Source of the DNA: Trifolium pratense
Lineage: Eukaryota; Streptophyta; Magnoliopsida; Fabales; Fabaceae
DNA: 64,000 bases
NCBI RefSeq assembly: GCF_020283565.1
Contig: NC_060060.1
Location: 73,455,257-73,519,256, forward strand
Direction: 5' to 3'
Numbering within the stretch: the stretch's first letter is position 1; each line of letters opens with the position of its first letter. A model generated the notes under the pieces. It did no database searches. It worked only from the letters and a program-made list of their open reading frames with translations, and had not been told where the DNA came from. Made by a program: the position numbers and the translations under genes. This document shows, piece by piece, positions 1 through 10,850 of this stretch.

Positions 1-310
1 ATCCCTAGTTCTGTCAAGACAGAACAATCTCAGGAATATGAATATCTTCCTAAGTTCTTTTGACTAAATCAGACAAAAAAGGATTTATATCAATAGTGGA
101 GCTAACAGCTTCTAAATCGCCACCTTCTATGTAAGATTTGATGGTTTCTTTAATAAAATCGACAAAATCAGCTTCAACTATTATCAATGGTTAAAGATCT
201 CCTTACAATGACTTTTTTACCGCAGCAAAATCACTTCTATCGTGGTCATTCCCACCTTCAAATATGAGAGTCCAACCTCTCCTTATGAAATTTCACATAA
301 TCTTAGGAAT
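1..310 (-). other. Coding-like remnant of unrecognised gene
   Basis: Read on the minus strand, roughly positions 195-60 give a protein-like stretch with the segments DFVDFIKETIKSYIEGGDLE and SSTIDINPFLSDLV, but flanking frames hold stop codons and no start or splice sites are convincing. I do not recognise the family. It may be a decayed gene piece or the edge of a gene outside the window. It might also belong to the same transcription unit as the B12D-like exons at 2.0-2.3 kb, but its sequence does not resemble the missing B12D C-terminus. Confidence 0.2.
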
Positions 311-365
311 AGGAGGAGGTTAAAACTTAAAATTATGTGTCTATTTTCATAGATATTTTAATTAA

Positions 366-626
366 GGGTCTGTTTGTTTGAGATTTAAAAAAAAAATGAT
401 TTTTTTTTAAAAAAAAATCATTTTTCAAGAAAATTTTCTCGAAGAAAATCCAAAGCTATTTTTCGTTTGTTTACAATCACAAAAATCTATTTTTTTAAGA
501 TGGTGAGGGATGATGAGGGATAAAAAAATGGATTTTGATTTTTTATAAAAACTATTGAAAATAGATTCTTATTTTGATGGAAAAAATGATTTTTTTACTA
601 AGATGATTTTTGAAAAAATCTGAAAC
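366..626. mobile_element. MITE-like foldback element (degenerate)
   Basis: The left end begins GGGTCTGTTTGTTTGAGATT and the right end reads AAAAAATCTGAAACAGTAAG, so the ends are imperfect inverted repeats around AT-rich sequence rich in AAAAATCA/TGATTTTT words. A similar end (AAAAATCTGAAACA) recurs near 1722-1740. No clean target-site duplication was found, so superfamily (hAT or Mutator) is left open. Confidence 0.4.
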
Positions 627-640
627 AGTAAGATAAAAAA

Positions 641-1041
641 AAGAGTACTGCTATTTGTCGCGAGAGCAACTTTAGCGAATACCACGAACAAGTGAAATCA
701 ACGCATTATTAACACGTACTATTCCTAGCTAGTTTATTAACACATTAATTAATATAAAGAGTACTATTCACTGTTCTGCATTTATTACTACTATTAGGTA
801 ACGATATTTTATAAGTTAAAATAGTTTATAATTTATTTTTAAAAACATTAATATAAACAAGTTTAATAGATATACATCGTCGGTAAAATAGTTTTAAATT
901 TTATTTGGTAAAATTAAACTATAAATTATTTTATAAATAAAAAGCTAGTTAATACTTGAAAAACTAATCAAATGAAATTAAAGTGTTTGACAATTTAACT
1001 GTTGTACGTATAAAATGACATAAAAATACGTGATTAGTGAG
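641..1041. other. AT-rich intergenic/intronic sequence, no gene seen
   Basis: Very AT-rich sequence with many short TTATAAAT-type words and stops in all frames. If the B12D-like gene is intact, this stretch would lie in its second intron. I see no coding or RNA feature here. Confidence 0.5.
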
Positions 1042-1168
1042 TACTCCCTCCGTCCCAAAATATAAGAGAAAATTGGTCAACTAAAGTTGATGTATCTAGT
1101 CCAAATTTTTAACCAAATACATCAATTTTCTTTGACCAATTTTCCCTTATATTTTGGGACAGAGTAGT
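1042..1168. mobile_element. Stowaway-type MITE
   Basis: The ends are CTCCCTCCGTCCCAAAATAT and, inverted, a near copy (ATATTTTGGGACAGAGTAG), flanked by TA on both sides. The inner arms are also complementary (TTGGTCAAC... / ...TTTGACCAA), giving a hairpin of about 125 bp. This matches the Stowaway (Tc1/mariner-type) family, which inserts at TA. A second member lies at 10305-10436. Confidence 0.9.
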
Positions 1169-2041
1169 AGTTATTAATATTATATTTTTAAAAAATAAAG
1201 AAATAATAAAATTAAAATAGTAAGGTTAAAATTGAAATAAAAGGTAAAAAATTATAAGCTATAAGGTAAAAAGCTACTTAAAATATCATCTAAAAAACTT
1301 ATAAATTCAAAGGAAAAAAATTTTGCCGAACACATTTTATTTTATCAAATAAGTTTATAAATTAATCTAATAAATTATAAATTAGTTTATTTATGTTACC
1401 AAACAAACACTTATAGACATCTTTAGACAAAATAAAAATGTTAATAGAAATCTCAAAGTGGTCACATTTCATGTTTTTCTTTGTGAACGTGTTTTTATTA
1501 TTTATGATTTTTCTTTTGTTCATTTGAATATATATAAATATGAATGTAACCAAAGAATATATATAAATATGAAGAGTACTATTACTACTAGTCTACTACT
1601 GAAACAAAGAGGAGGCGCGCACCTTTTAATTGCTTCGTGATATTCTTGGAATATTATGTCGTAACATTTAACATTATCCTAAAAAAAATGGATTTTTTTT
1701 TAGAAAAAATAGATTTTTTTTTGTGAAAAATCTGAAACAAAAAATAGTTACCCCCTGGCCATTAAATATAAGTAAAAGAAATTAGTCCAAAATACTCCAA
1801 TTAAATTTCTTTTATGCATACCAAAAATAGAAAGGGGGGATTCAATCTTCCATGTCCCCTAACTAATACGTACTATTAATTAAGAAAAATTGAATCGGAT
1901 AATTTCATTGGGTATACGAGTAACAAGTGATAAATTTAATGGAAAACAATAAGCATTAATACCGATCTCTGATAAGTTAAACTCAAAACAAGAGAGAAAA
2001 AAAAAAGAATAATTTGAAAGATAAGAAAAAGCATGACATAC
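1169..2041. other. AT-rich sequence, possible B12D intron
   Basis: AT-rich sequence with homopolymer T/A runs near 1681-1745 that resemble the end of the MITE at 366-626. The short ORFs here have no recognisable content. If the gene at 2042-2256 is functional, this is part of its second intron, because the expected third exon is not seen between 1 and 2041. Confidence 0.4.
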
Positions 2042-2256
2042 CTGACTTCAGGGTTGATGCAGATGTGGCGAACAAGTGAAAAACCACAGATCCCAACAGC
2101 AGCTCCAACTGCAGCGAACAGAGGGTATACCTGAAACAAACCCTAATTAATTAGTCTAACGAAATGGTGGAATACACACTACAGCTACAGTTGATTGATC
2201 GGAATTGATGGAAAAGGACTGACCTCGGGCCTGATCCAGCGATTGACAGTGGCCAT
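2042..2256 (-). CDS. B12D / complex I MLRQ-like subunit, exons 1-2 (partial)
   Basis: Small mitochondrial inner-membrane protein of the plant B12D family, annotated as NADH-ubiquinone reductase MLRQ-type subunit. Exon 1 is 2224-2256 and encodes MATVNRWIRPE. A short intron (2131-2223, GT..AG on the minus strand) leads to exon 2 at 2042-2130, encoding a single membrane segment (YPLFAAVGAAVGICGFSLVR) and then HICINPEV, the conserved N-terminal half. Exon 2 ends in a good donor (CAG/GTATGT). The family is normally about 85-95 residues; the C-terminal exon is not seen in the 2.0 kb to the left. It therefore lies outside the window behind a long intron filled with MITEs, or the gene is truncated. 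The identification is confident; completeness is not. Confidence 0.8.
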
Positions 2257-2683
2257 GGATAGAAGAAGAAGAAGATGAAGCAGAAGATAAACGAGAAAGG
2301 AAGAAGATGAAGGGCGATTGTCAACTTAAAAAATGATTTAGATCCTCTTTTATTTTATTTTTTCTCATATTTATCATGTTACATTTTATTAAAAAAAAAA
2401 TAAAAAAAATCTCTCTTCTTAAATATTTTTTCTGGCAAAATTACAACTTTAATTTTATTTTAGGTAACAATTTAATTTTTATCTTCTTTTTACGTCATTT
2501 TTATCCTTTTTAATATCATTTATTTACGTTTGTATATGATTTTTCATTTTTCAAATTTATGACATTCTTTTACGACATATGATATATTTATGATTGAGAG
2601 CGAACAAATAAATAAAACTATAAATTTGAAGCTTGAAATTTGTATTCAAACATAAAAAATGTATAAAATGTCACTAATTTTTT
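2257..2683. other. Upstream region of the B12D-like gene
   Basis: Positions 2257-2330 are GA-rich and likely 5' UTR of the minus-strand B12D-like gene. The rest is AT-rich with no ORF or repeat that I can name, up to the TRIM element. Confidence 0.45.
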
Positions 2684-3028
2684 TGTTGAATGTGTTGTTG
2701 TGTTGTTGAAGATTGTTCGATGTCACACATTGCTTAGGTTCCCGGGATGTGAAGTGTATAAATATGTGAGGGCAACCTCACCCTATGAGCTAGCTTTTGG
2801 GATGAGATCCAAGCATATTTAACATTGTATCAGAGTCGGGTTAAAGACTGCAATGTAGACATTTGACACAGGACCACGCTAGGCGTGATGGTGGGTGTTG
2901 AATGTGTTGTTGGAGATTGTTTGAAATCTCACATTGTTTAGGTTCCCGGGATGTGAAGTGTATAAATATGTGAGGGCAACCTCACCCTATGAGCTAACTT
3001 TTGGGATGAGATACAAGCATATTTAACA
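2684..3028 (+). mobile_element. TRIM (terminal-repeat retrotransposon in miniature)
   Basis: Two direct repeats of about 140 bp (2684-2824 and 2896-3028) each start TGTTGAATGTGTTGTTG and end ATTTAACA. Between them is a 71-bp core that starts with a primer-binding-like TTGTATCAGAGTCGGG, resembling the complement of initiator tRNA-Met, and ends with a purine-rich GATGGTGGG just before the 3' repeat. The LTR contains TATAAATATG. Five T residues on either side fit a 5-bp TSD, although they lie in T runs. There is no coding capacity, as expected for TRIMs. The two LTRs differ by a small indel and scattered substitutions. Confidence 0.85.
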
Positions 3029-3084
3029 TTTTTTACGTATCAACTACAAATATGTTGGGGATTTAAGAGGGGCTTTTCAAAATT

Positions 3085-5102
3085 GGATTAACTACACATT
3101 TAGTCCTTTACATTTATTTTAGGTTTCAATTTGGTCTCTTACGTTTAAAACGTATCAATTTGATCCTTTATGTTTCTGCCGTTAGGATAAGTTAGTCATT
3201 TCCGTTAGATTTTAAGTTAACTCCATTTAAAAAAAAAGACTATGTATGATTATCATAGACCACCTAACACTAGATTATGATTTCATCTTCCACTCGACAC
3301 CACCATCACCTTCTTTTCCCTACCAACACCACCAAAATCACTACCACCACACCCAAAACAAAATCACTGTTTTAGGAACCGGACCGGACCGGCCGGTTCG
3401 ACCGGGAACCGGACACAGCAGCGGTCCGGATGAGTGCTAAGAACCGATAGTCTGTAGAACCGGAAAAAACCGTTTGGAACCGGTCCGAACCGCCCTGAAC
3501 CGTTCAAACCGTCGAACCGGAGGCGGTTTTAAAAAACCGGCCAGTTCGGAATCTAGCTTTAAAAAAAAAAGAAAATTCATTTTTTTCCATATTTATCGTT
3601 TTTTTAAATAAAAAACTCAATTTTTTTTCCTTTAGTTTTTTACTTTTCTTTTCCCTTCTGCGTGCAAGACAACAACGAAAGAGACAAAACAAAACCTCAT
3701 TTCGCCTCCTCTCCTCCGAAACTATAACACCGCTGCTCTCAACTCACAGCATCACCACTCACGCCGTTTCTTCAAGCTAACAACACCAGTGATTGCGTTT
3801 TCTCTTCTCTCATAACAAGTATTTATTTTCGAATTTCTATGTTTGTAAACAACTACGGCTAATTCTTTTTGACATATACATGATTGAGAAGACACATACA
3901 AATGGCAGCACCTGATACACCTTTACAATTCAAAATTTTAGATTTCTCGCACAATATAATATAAAGAAGAAGTAGATAATAGGGGAAGTAGAGAATGGAT
4001 ATTGATGGAAATGAGAGAAGGAGTATTGCGGCGCATCTGTTAACATATTAGATCTAGGGTATGTTTAAGTTTTTATAATATATATTGTGTTGACAATCTT
4101 GGATTATTGGGCTTACTATAATATTTTTTTTATTGGGCTTATTTCTTAATTGTAAAAGTGGGCCAATTTTATCTTTCTTTTGAACTAATTATTTATTTGT
4201 TGTATATTTCTAATTAAGTTAATAATTATATTTATATTTAGTAATAATCCGGTTCAATAACGGTTTAATAGCGGTTGAACCAGTTAAACCGGTTGAACCT
4301 TGAACTGATAGGCTCAACGGTTTTGATCTCTGGTCCGGTTTTTAAAACATTGAACAAAACAATTTCAACAACAACACTTAAAATGAAACCTAAAAATTAG
4401 AATCTATATTGAGGTTTCTGCGAATTTCTACCAAAATCAAACATAAAAATTTCAGTTTTTATCCGGAACTTCTTCTTTTTTTCCGGTTCTTTTTTCAAGA
4501 ATCTCCTTGTTATTTTCGAAAATCATTAACCCAGTCTCAGAAAAATTGCAGATCTAAAAAATAATCATTGATTGATCAGTACAGATCGAAAAATTGCAAA
4601 TCAAAAAATTATAATTGAAGAGTCTCTTGGCTTGTTTTTCTTTGTTATTTATTTTTCAATTGCTCTTGATTGCTCAATACAGATATATGAGATCTTAATT
4701 TTTCAATAGTGAAATTACCAAAAGAAAAGAAAGGGGATTTTCATAGTGAGTAGGTCGAGCAATTATGTGTGTATAGGGTTTGATTTTTTTTATCATATAG
4801 GGTTTCATAGTGATTGTTTATTGTTGTTGCAGGAAAGGTTTGCAATGGTTTTTATTTAGTGTGTGGTTTATGATAATCATATATGGTCTTTTTTTATCAA
4901 CGGTGGATGATGAAGATCACAAGGGACAAATTTGAAACGTTAGCCACGTGGCATTTTCAAACGGAGTTGACTTTAAATCTGACGGAAATGACTAACTAGT
5001 ACTAACGATGAAAACGTAAGGGACTAAATTGATATGTTTTAAACGTAAGAGACCAAATTAAAACATAAAATAAACGTAAAAGACCAAATGTGTAGTTAAG
5101 CC
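3085..5102. mobile_element. Non-autonomous Mutator-like element with long TIRs
   Basis: The left end (GGATTAACTACACATTTAGT) is repeated inverted at the right end (GGCTTAACTACACATTTGGT). The inverted similarity continues for about 140 bp, including the TTTCAATTTGGTCTCTTACG block and the TAGTCATTTCCGT block. Both ends are flanked by the same 9-bp word TTCAAAATT (3076-3084 and 5103-5111). Long TIRs plus a 9-bp duplication are the signature of Mutator-like elements. No transposase is encoded. The interior carries a separate hAT-type insertion (3365-4352). Confidence 0.85.
3365..4352. mobile_element. hAT-type non-autonomous element nested in the MULE
   Basis: The left end CACTGTTTTAGGAACCGGAC matches the inverted right end CAATGTTTTAAAAACCGGAC. 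Both ends are crowded with subterminal ACCGG/CCGGTT words, as in many hAT elements. The flanking 8-mers AACAAAAT (3357-3364) and AACAAAAC (4353-4360) match at 7 of 8 positions, fitting an aged hAT TSD. The interior is AT-rich with no transposase frame. Confidence 0.7.
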
Positions 5103-5406
5103 TTCAAAATTTTAATCCTCTTTAGCGAAGCAATCCCCTCAGATAACAAGAAACTTAAGGTTACCTCTATTCATTATAATTATTTTGTCTTGCAATAAAA
5201 AACAGAGGCAAAGTTGGACAAAAGAGAAATTGAGGAAAAAGATAGAGAGTGACAAATGAGAAAGGAATAATAGAGAGATTTTGAGAGGGAGATAAATTTG
5301 TAGATAGATTTTGAATTGTGATATACGTGTAACTGTTAAGCTATAGTTTGACATTAAGTCGGTAATTTTCGTGTGAGTAATTTTAGGTCTATTTATTATT
5401 TTTATT

Positions 5407-5510
5407 TTTTTGGTCAAGTAACCTAGTGGCAAGACTCACACATTTAAATATGGAGAAACTTGGAATCCAGGGTTCGAACCTCAGCCACTCCAATAATATT
5501 TTAGGTAACT
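5407..5510 (+). mobile_element. SINE-like element (tRNA-derived)
   Basis: A Pol III-type internal promoter pattern is visible: an A-box-like ACCTAGTGGCAAGACTC near 5421-5437 and a B-box GGTTCGAACC at 5471-5480, spaced as in a tRNA gene. It does not fold as a full tRNA, so a tRNA-derived SINE is more likely. Ends and TSD are not resolved. Confidence 0.4.
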
Positions 5511-7860
5511 ATCATTTGAGCTACACTTATTTTGTTTTCTGACAATTGAATGGGTCGTATATATGTTATGTAGGAAGTCATGTCAGGTGTAGCGCTTAGA
5601 GCTGTGGTGTTGTATTATGTCATGTCCACTATTGTCATACAACTCATGAGTGAGGAGATATTAAACAACAAAGCATGGGAGTACCTAACAAAGTCGTCCA
5701 AAGAAACTTCGACGAGAAAACCCCATCGACAATAACACTAACAACAAAGTTAGCACAATGTGAGCAAGATTGAAATAACAATTTATTGCAAATAGGAATT
5801 AACAACAAAATTGCAGACTAGCGTTAAATTTGGATGAAATGTGTAAAATAAATTTAGGAAAAAAAAAGAAGAATCAAAATAGGGGAAAATGGGAAATTAG
5901 GGTTCTTGGATTGACCCATGGAGAAAGAGTTTATTGTTTCTTTCATCTACCTGCGATTTGAAGAATTAATTTTGACACCCGTCATACTAGAAAGGAGAGG
6001 AATGAAGAAGAAAACATCGTTGAAGATGTTGGTTGAGCTCCATTTAATGTGTTTTAAATTCTAGTTATTTACCCCTATGACATTTGATACGCAATTAACG
6101 TACACATTAACATCATGGATAGAGAGTAAAAAAGATAGCGAATAACTTGTCGGTCGTCACACAAATTAAAGAGTTATTTACTATTTCAAAAATTTGATTA
6201 GAAAATTTTATAATTTTTGTACAATTTTTAAGTACTTGGAGCATCTTCAATAATGATGATAATGATCTGTACCTCAATTTTGTTTTATCATTGGAGTTCC
6301 ATGACGTGACATAGATGATATCAAAATTGATGATACCATACTTTAATACAACATAGCATCGAGTTAACAGTGGAAGCTCAATCAGCAATTAGAGTTAAAT
6401 TTCCTGGGCTTGGACGACTCTCCGACACAGAAAGCTTGATTGAGGTACTGTCTTCCATAAAAATGCAGGAGATGGGAATTGCCAAAGAAAAAGTAGCAGC
6501 TAAATAGTAACAACACAAACTGAGTAACTCAAGCCCAGCATCCTTAGGCCAATATAATTTATAGAAACTATTTAGACATTATAAAATTATGCGAACTTTC
6601 CAATTTCATTTACATATATGTTTCCCTCACGTCTCTCACGGCTTTCTACCAAATATCTTGTCCAGTTTCAAACATTCATAATTTCCATCTCACCGCTCTC
6701 ACCCCCCTCAATTTCGAATTTCAAAGTATATGGACTCTTGTTATTTTTTAAACTTGCAGCTAGACTACATTCAATTGCTCTTGTTCAAAACCAACACAAG
6801 TGTTATTAGAATTTAAGTTCTGTACTATGCAAGGCAACATCAAATAGCCATGAGCCTAAACCAAGTCCGTTAAACATTTTTAGCAGCAAAACTGAGCATA
6901 ATAATGGCACTGTGGTTCTCACAAAATGATGAAAATAAGCAGTAACATAAGTATTTCAGCATGAAATCAGCAGACATCATCTGGTTAAAGTAATCTTAGT
7001 GTTGCAAGACTATAAATCCTAGTAATTAGCTGTGATTTAACTGATAATAATTACATTCATTCCACAGTAAAAAAAGGTGCAACTAACTGATAACCATGTT
7101 CAGCCACATACTCAATGCCCTCTTGAAAGACCAAATTCAATGGCCTCTTGAAATACCAAATTTTAGTTACTTGCAAAATACTCCTTCACTTGAAAAAATC
7201 CAATTCAAAACTTTCATTTATCAGACAATGTTCAAAGCTTTCACTTATAGCACAATGCTTCATGACAGCATGTATTAAGGATAATATGAGTCTATATAAA
7301 ACTAACTTTAAAGAAGATAGCAAAGCTCACAACACAAGATCACCAATTTTATTTAATAAGTAGCATCAGTGCATCACCATCCACCATAACCACCACACAT
7401 CACCACCACCTCCAATCTTCAACCATCCTCACCAAGAAAAAAAAAGCAACGGAAAAAAAAAAAAAACAAATAAATAGAGCATAGAAATTAAGATCGAACC
7501 AGAGAAAGAAGGAGCAAGAAGTTGTAGTCCTGCTACCTTAGGTATATATCAATCACTACATCTTTAAAAAACCACCTCATAACACTATTCCCAGATTTAT
7601 GAAATATCTGAGAACAAAAAGAATACAAAAGAGCAACCCTCATAACCGTAACTCAAGCAAAGAAAATTGGCAACTAAAAACCTAAGGTTTTTCCACAAAC
7701 AGAAAGAATGCCTATGCTTTATTCAATTCTATATTTGATAACCCTAGTTTTGAGAGGTGAAAGGTGAAACAACAATCTATCAAAGCCAAATACTTATACC
7801 AAATTAAAAATCCAGAATATTCACAATTCACAATCACAAAGTCAATTATGAGTATTTAAT
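5511..7860. other. Mostly unassigned sequence with a small coding-like scrap
   Basis: No complete gene is apparent. On the plus strand, 6370-6508 reads as a protein-like stretch (IRVKFPGLGRLSDTESLIEV, then IKMQEMGIAKEK) to a TAG, with no start or intron support; it is probably a decayed exon that I cannot name. A minus-strand ORF at 6113-6388 overlaps it and is not convincing. The remainder is AT-rich, with runs of CCACCA/ATCACC near 7370-7430. Confidence 0.35.
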
Positions 7861-7888
7861 TTATGCAATTGAAACCTATATTCTTACC

Positions 7889-8249
7889 GGCGGTGCGATC
7901 ATAAATTCCGACTTGATTGCAACCTTAATGCCCAACCCTACTGCAAAAATCAACAAACAAAGTTAAAAAAAAAAGTAATTGAAATAGAGGAAGTAAAATC
8001 GAAGAATGATAAGAGAGAAAGAGACCACAAACCGCCACAAGAACTCTCTCGGCCGGAACTCCTCCTCCTCGCCGGAACTTCTCTCCCGCCGGCAAATATT
8101 TTCTCACTCGGCCACTCCCTCACTCTCACGAGTGGTTGATTTGTAGATGGTGGTGGAGGTTGTTGTGTGGATGTTATGGTGAAGGATGAGATGGAGAGTG
8201 CAGAGAGAAAGAGAGATGAAAGTGTGAGAGGAAGGTGAGAAAGAGCAGA

Positions 8250-8317
<68 letters not shown>

Positions 8318-8330
8318 GAAGAGAGAGAAA
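7889..8330 (-). other. Possible 5' end of a minus-strand gene
   Basis: On the minus strand, a CT-rich leader (the (GA)n tract as read on plus) precedes an ATG at 8107 that opens a short frame starting MRKYLPAGEKFRRGGG. An exon-like block at about 7889-7940 is bounded by TTTGCAG and GTAAGA. The combination resembles a plant 5' UTR and first exons, but no downstream exon or family could be recognised in 5.5-7.9 kb. It may be a 5' UTR intron arrangement or a promoter fragment. Confidence 0.25.
8256..8315. repeat. (GA)n microsatellite
   Basis: About 30 uninterrupted GA units, followed by GGGGAAGAGAGAG. The long Leu/Ser ORFs across this tract on the minus strand are artefacts of the repeat. Confidence 0.97.
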
Positions 8331-8371
8331 AAAACTTCACAAATGAGAAAAATTGGGAAATCAATCATAAA

Positions 8372-8478
8372 ACCACAGTTGTTTCCATAAACCACTTGTG
8401 CCAGTTGTTTGCATAAATCAGCAATACCAGTTGTTTGCATAAACCAGCAATACCTGTTGTTTGCATAAACCAGCAATT
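8372..8478. repeat. 26-bp minisatellite, about 4 copies
   Basis: Units of the form CAGTTGTTTGCATAAACCAG plus CAATAC repeat about four times with a few substitutions; the first copy is the most diverged. Confidence 0.85.
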
Positions 8479-8747
8479 ATAGGAGAGGTCCACATGAGAC
8501 ATCTGGCAAAAAATTATTTGAATGAATGCAAACCTAGAGGATGGAGATAGATGTCAAAGGCTAATTGGGTAAAGATTAGGGTTTCAAATAAGCAAAGATT
8601 TAGGGCTTCCAAGACAGCCTTGTAACCTAGATGTGTCAAAATTTTATTGGATGATAGAAAAATATGGCAAAGCACTATTGGGTGAAGATTAGGGTTTCAA
8701 ATTTCCATTGATTTAGGGCTGACAAAACAGCCTTGCCTTTAGTATAA
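8479..8747. other. Intergenic sequence with no gene seen
   Basis: Contains two loosely similar blocks (GGGTAAAGATTAGGGTTTCAA near 8569 and GGTGAAGATTAGGGTTTCAA near 8681) about 110 bp apart, suggesting an old local duplication. No coding evidence. Confidence 0.4.
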
Positions 8748-8773
8748 TAAGATAAGATAAGATAAGATAATAT
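8748..8773. repeat. (GATAA)n microsatellite
   Basis: Five tandem GATAA units just before the larger tandem array begins. Confidence 0.9.
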
Positions 8774-10620
8774 AAGAGATACGTTAGACATGTCTTAAAG
8801 TTTAAGTTTGTCACAGGATAACATGAATATGTCTTAAACATGAATATTTAAAAATAACTATATGTTATAGACAAAAATCATTAGGAGTGCACCTGTTATA
8901 GTCATTTTTAATTGAAAATTGTATAGTAGAAGATTTTTGTTACTTTTATGAAGAATTTATGTCGTCTATATATATTTGGCTAATAATATGGACTTTCATA
9001 TTTTATCAACAATATACAATATACGTCAGACTGACATACTTTAAAGTTTAAGTTTGTCACAGGAAGGGATATCTTGAACATGTCTTGAAAATGAATATTT
9101 AAAATAACTATTATAGACAAATTAAAACCATTATGAGTGCACCTGTTATAGTAATTTCTTAATTGGAAATAGTATAGTAGAAAATTTTCGTTAATTTTAT
9201 GAAGAAAATATGTCTTCAATATATATATGATTAATAATATGAACTTTCATAATTTACTAAATAATATAAGAGATACGTTAGACATGTCTTAAAGTTTAAG
9301 TTTGTCACAGGATAACATGAATATGTCTTAAACATGAATATTTAAAAATAACTATATTATAGACAAAAATCATTAGGAGTGCACCTGTTATAATCATTTT
9401 TAATTGAAAATTGCATAGTAGAAGATTTTCGTTACTTTTATGAAGAATTTATGTCGTCTATATATTTGGCTATTAATATGGACTTTCACTTTTTATTAAC
9501 AATATACGATATTTTAAAGTTTAAGTTTGTCATAGGATATCCTGAACATGTCTTAAAGATGAATATTTAAAAATAACTATTATAGACAAAAATCATCATG
9601 AATGCACCTATTATAGTAAAGTTTTAATTGAAAATAATATAGGTGAATATTTTCATTACTTTTATGAAGAATTTATGTCTTCTATATATATGACTAATAA
9701 TACAGACTTTCATATTTTACTAACCAATATACCAGATACGTTATACATATCTTAAAGTTTAAGTTTGTCACGGGACTGGATATCCTGAACATGTCTGAAA
9801 AATGAATATTTAAAATAACTATATTATATACAAAAAGAACTATGAGTGCACCTGTTATAGTCATTTTTAATTGAAAAATGAATGAGTCTACTATATATAC
9901 TACTAATAATATGGACTTTCATATTTTATCAACAATATACAATATATCTCTAAGTTTGTCACGGGATATTCTAAACATGTTTTAAATATGAATATTTAAA
10001 AATAACTATTATGGACAAAAATCATTATGAGTGCACGTATTATTGTAATTTTTAATTGAAAAATAATATTGTACAAGACTTTTGTTACTTCTATGTAGAA
10101 TTTATGTCGTCTATATGTACGACTAATAATATGGACTTTCATATTTTATTTACAATATATGAGATACGTAAGACATGTCTTAAAGTTTTAGTTTGTCACG
10201 GGATAACCTTAACATGTGTTAAAGATGAATATTTAAAAATAACTATTGTAGACAAAAACCATTATGCTTGCACTTATTATAATTATTTTTTAATTGAAAA
10301 ATAGTACGCCCTCCGTCCCAAAATATATATAAGGGAAAATTGTTCAAAAAAAATGATGTATTTAGTCCAAATTTTTAACGAAATACATCAACTTTATTTG
10401 ACTAATTTTCCCTTATATTTTGGGACGGAGGGAGTATTGTAGAAGATTTTCAATACTTTTTTTTTTACACAAAGATTTTCAATACTTTATGAAGAATTTA
10501 TGTCGTCAATATATAAGAATAATAGTATGGACTTTCATATTTTATCAACAATATACAATATATGTTTAAAGTTGTCGCGGAATATTTTGAACATATCTTA
10601 AATATAAATATTTATAAATT
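8774..10620. repeat. Diverged satellite-like array, about 8 units of 190-250 bp
   Basis: The block TTTAAGTTTGTCAC recurs, exact or slightly changed, near 8801, 9047, 9295, 9520, 9758, 9950, 10186 and 10565. Each copy is followed in the same order by a GAATATTTAAAAATAACTAT block, GAGTGCACCTGTTATAG, GAAGAATTTATGTCGTC and ATGGACTTTCATATTTTA. Spacings are about 246, 248, 225, 238, 192, 236 and 379 bp; the last includes a 132-bp MITE. Copies differ by indels and substitutions, so the array is old. Short ORFs inside are chance. Confidence 0.9.
10305..10436. mobile_element. Stowaway-type MITE inside the tandem array
   Basis: Ends CGCCCTCCGTCCCAAAATAT and, inverted, CTCCCTCCGTCCCAAAATAT, flanked by TA. 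The interior is closely related to the MITE at 1042-1168, including the inner words AGTCCAAATTTTTAAC and AATACATCAA. It interrupts the interval between repeat units 7 and 8. Confidence 0.92.
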
Positions 10621-10850
10621 TATTTCAATTTCATATATGGTTTATAATTTTTCAAAGTTATCAAGTAATGTTAACCCGTGCATAACCAGTTTGTCAAAAA
10701 AAAAATTAACTAAACATCCACTAACACGTGTCCTAGGTCACTAATCAGTAATTACACAATAAATTTTTCTGCATCGCGAGAACCAGCTAGCTTCTGGTCA
10801 CCATCTTCATTGCGGAAGAAGTTTTGTTTCGGTAAACAAAAAAAAAAAAA

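Noticed and set aside
979..1408. Possible hAT element enclosing the first Stowaway MITE (AAGTGTTTG-type ends)
   Set aside because: Ends resemble each other only over about ten bases and no 8-bp duplication was found.
8104..8476. Leu/Ser-rich minus-strand ORFs over the GA tract
   Set aside because: The ORFs exist only because (CT)n has no stops; no domain and no conserved context.
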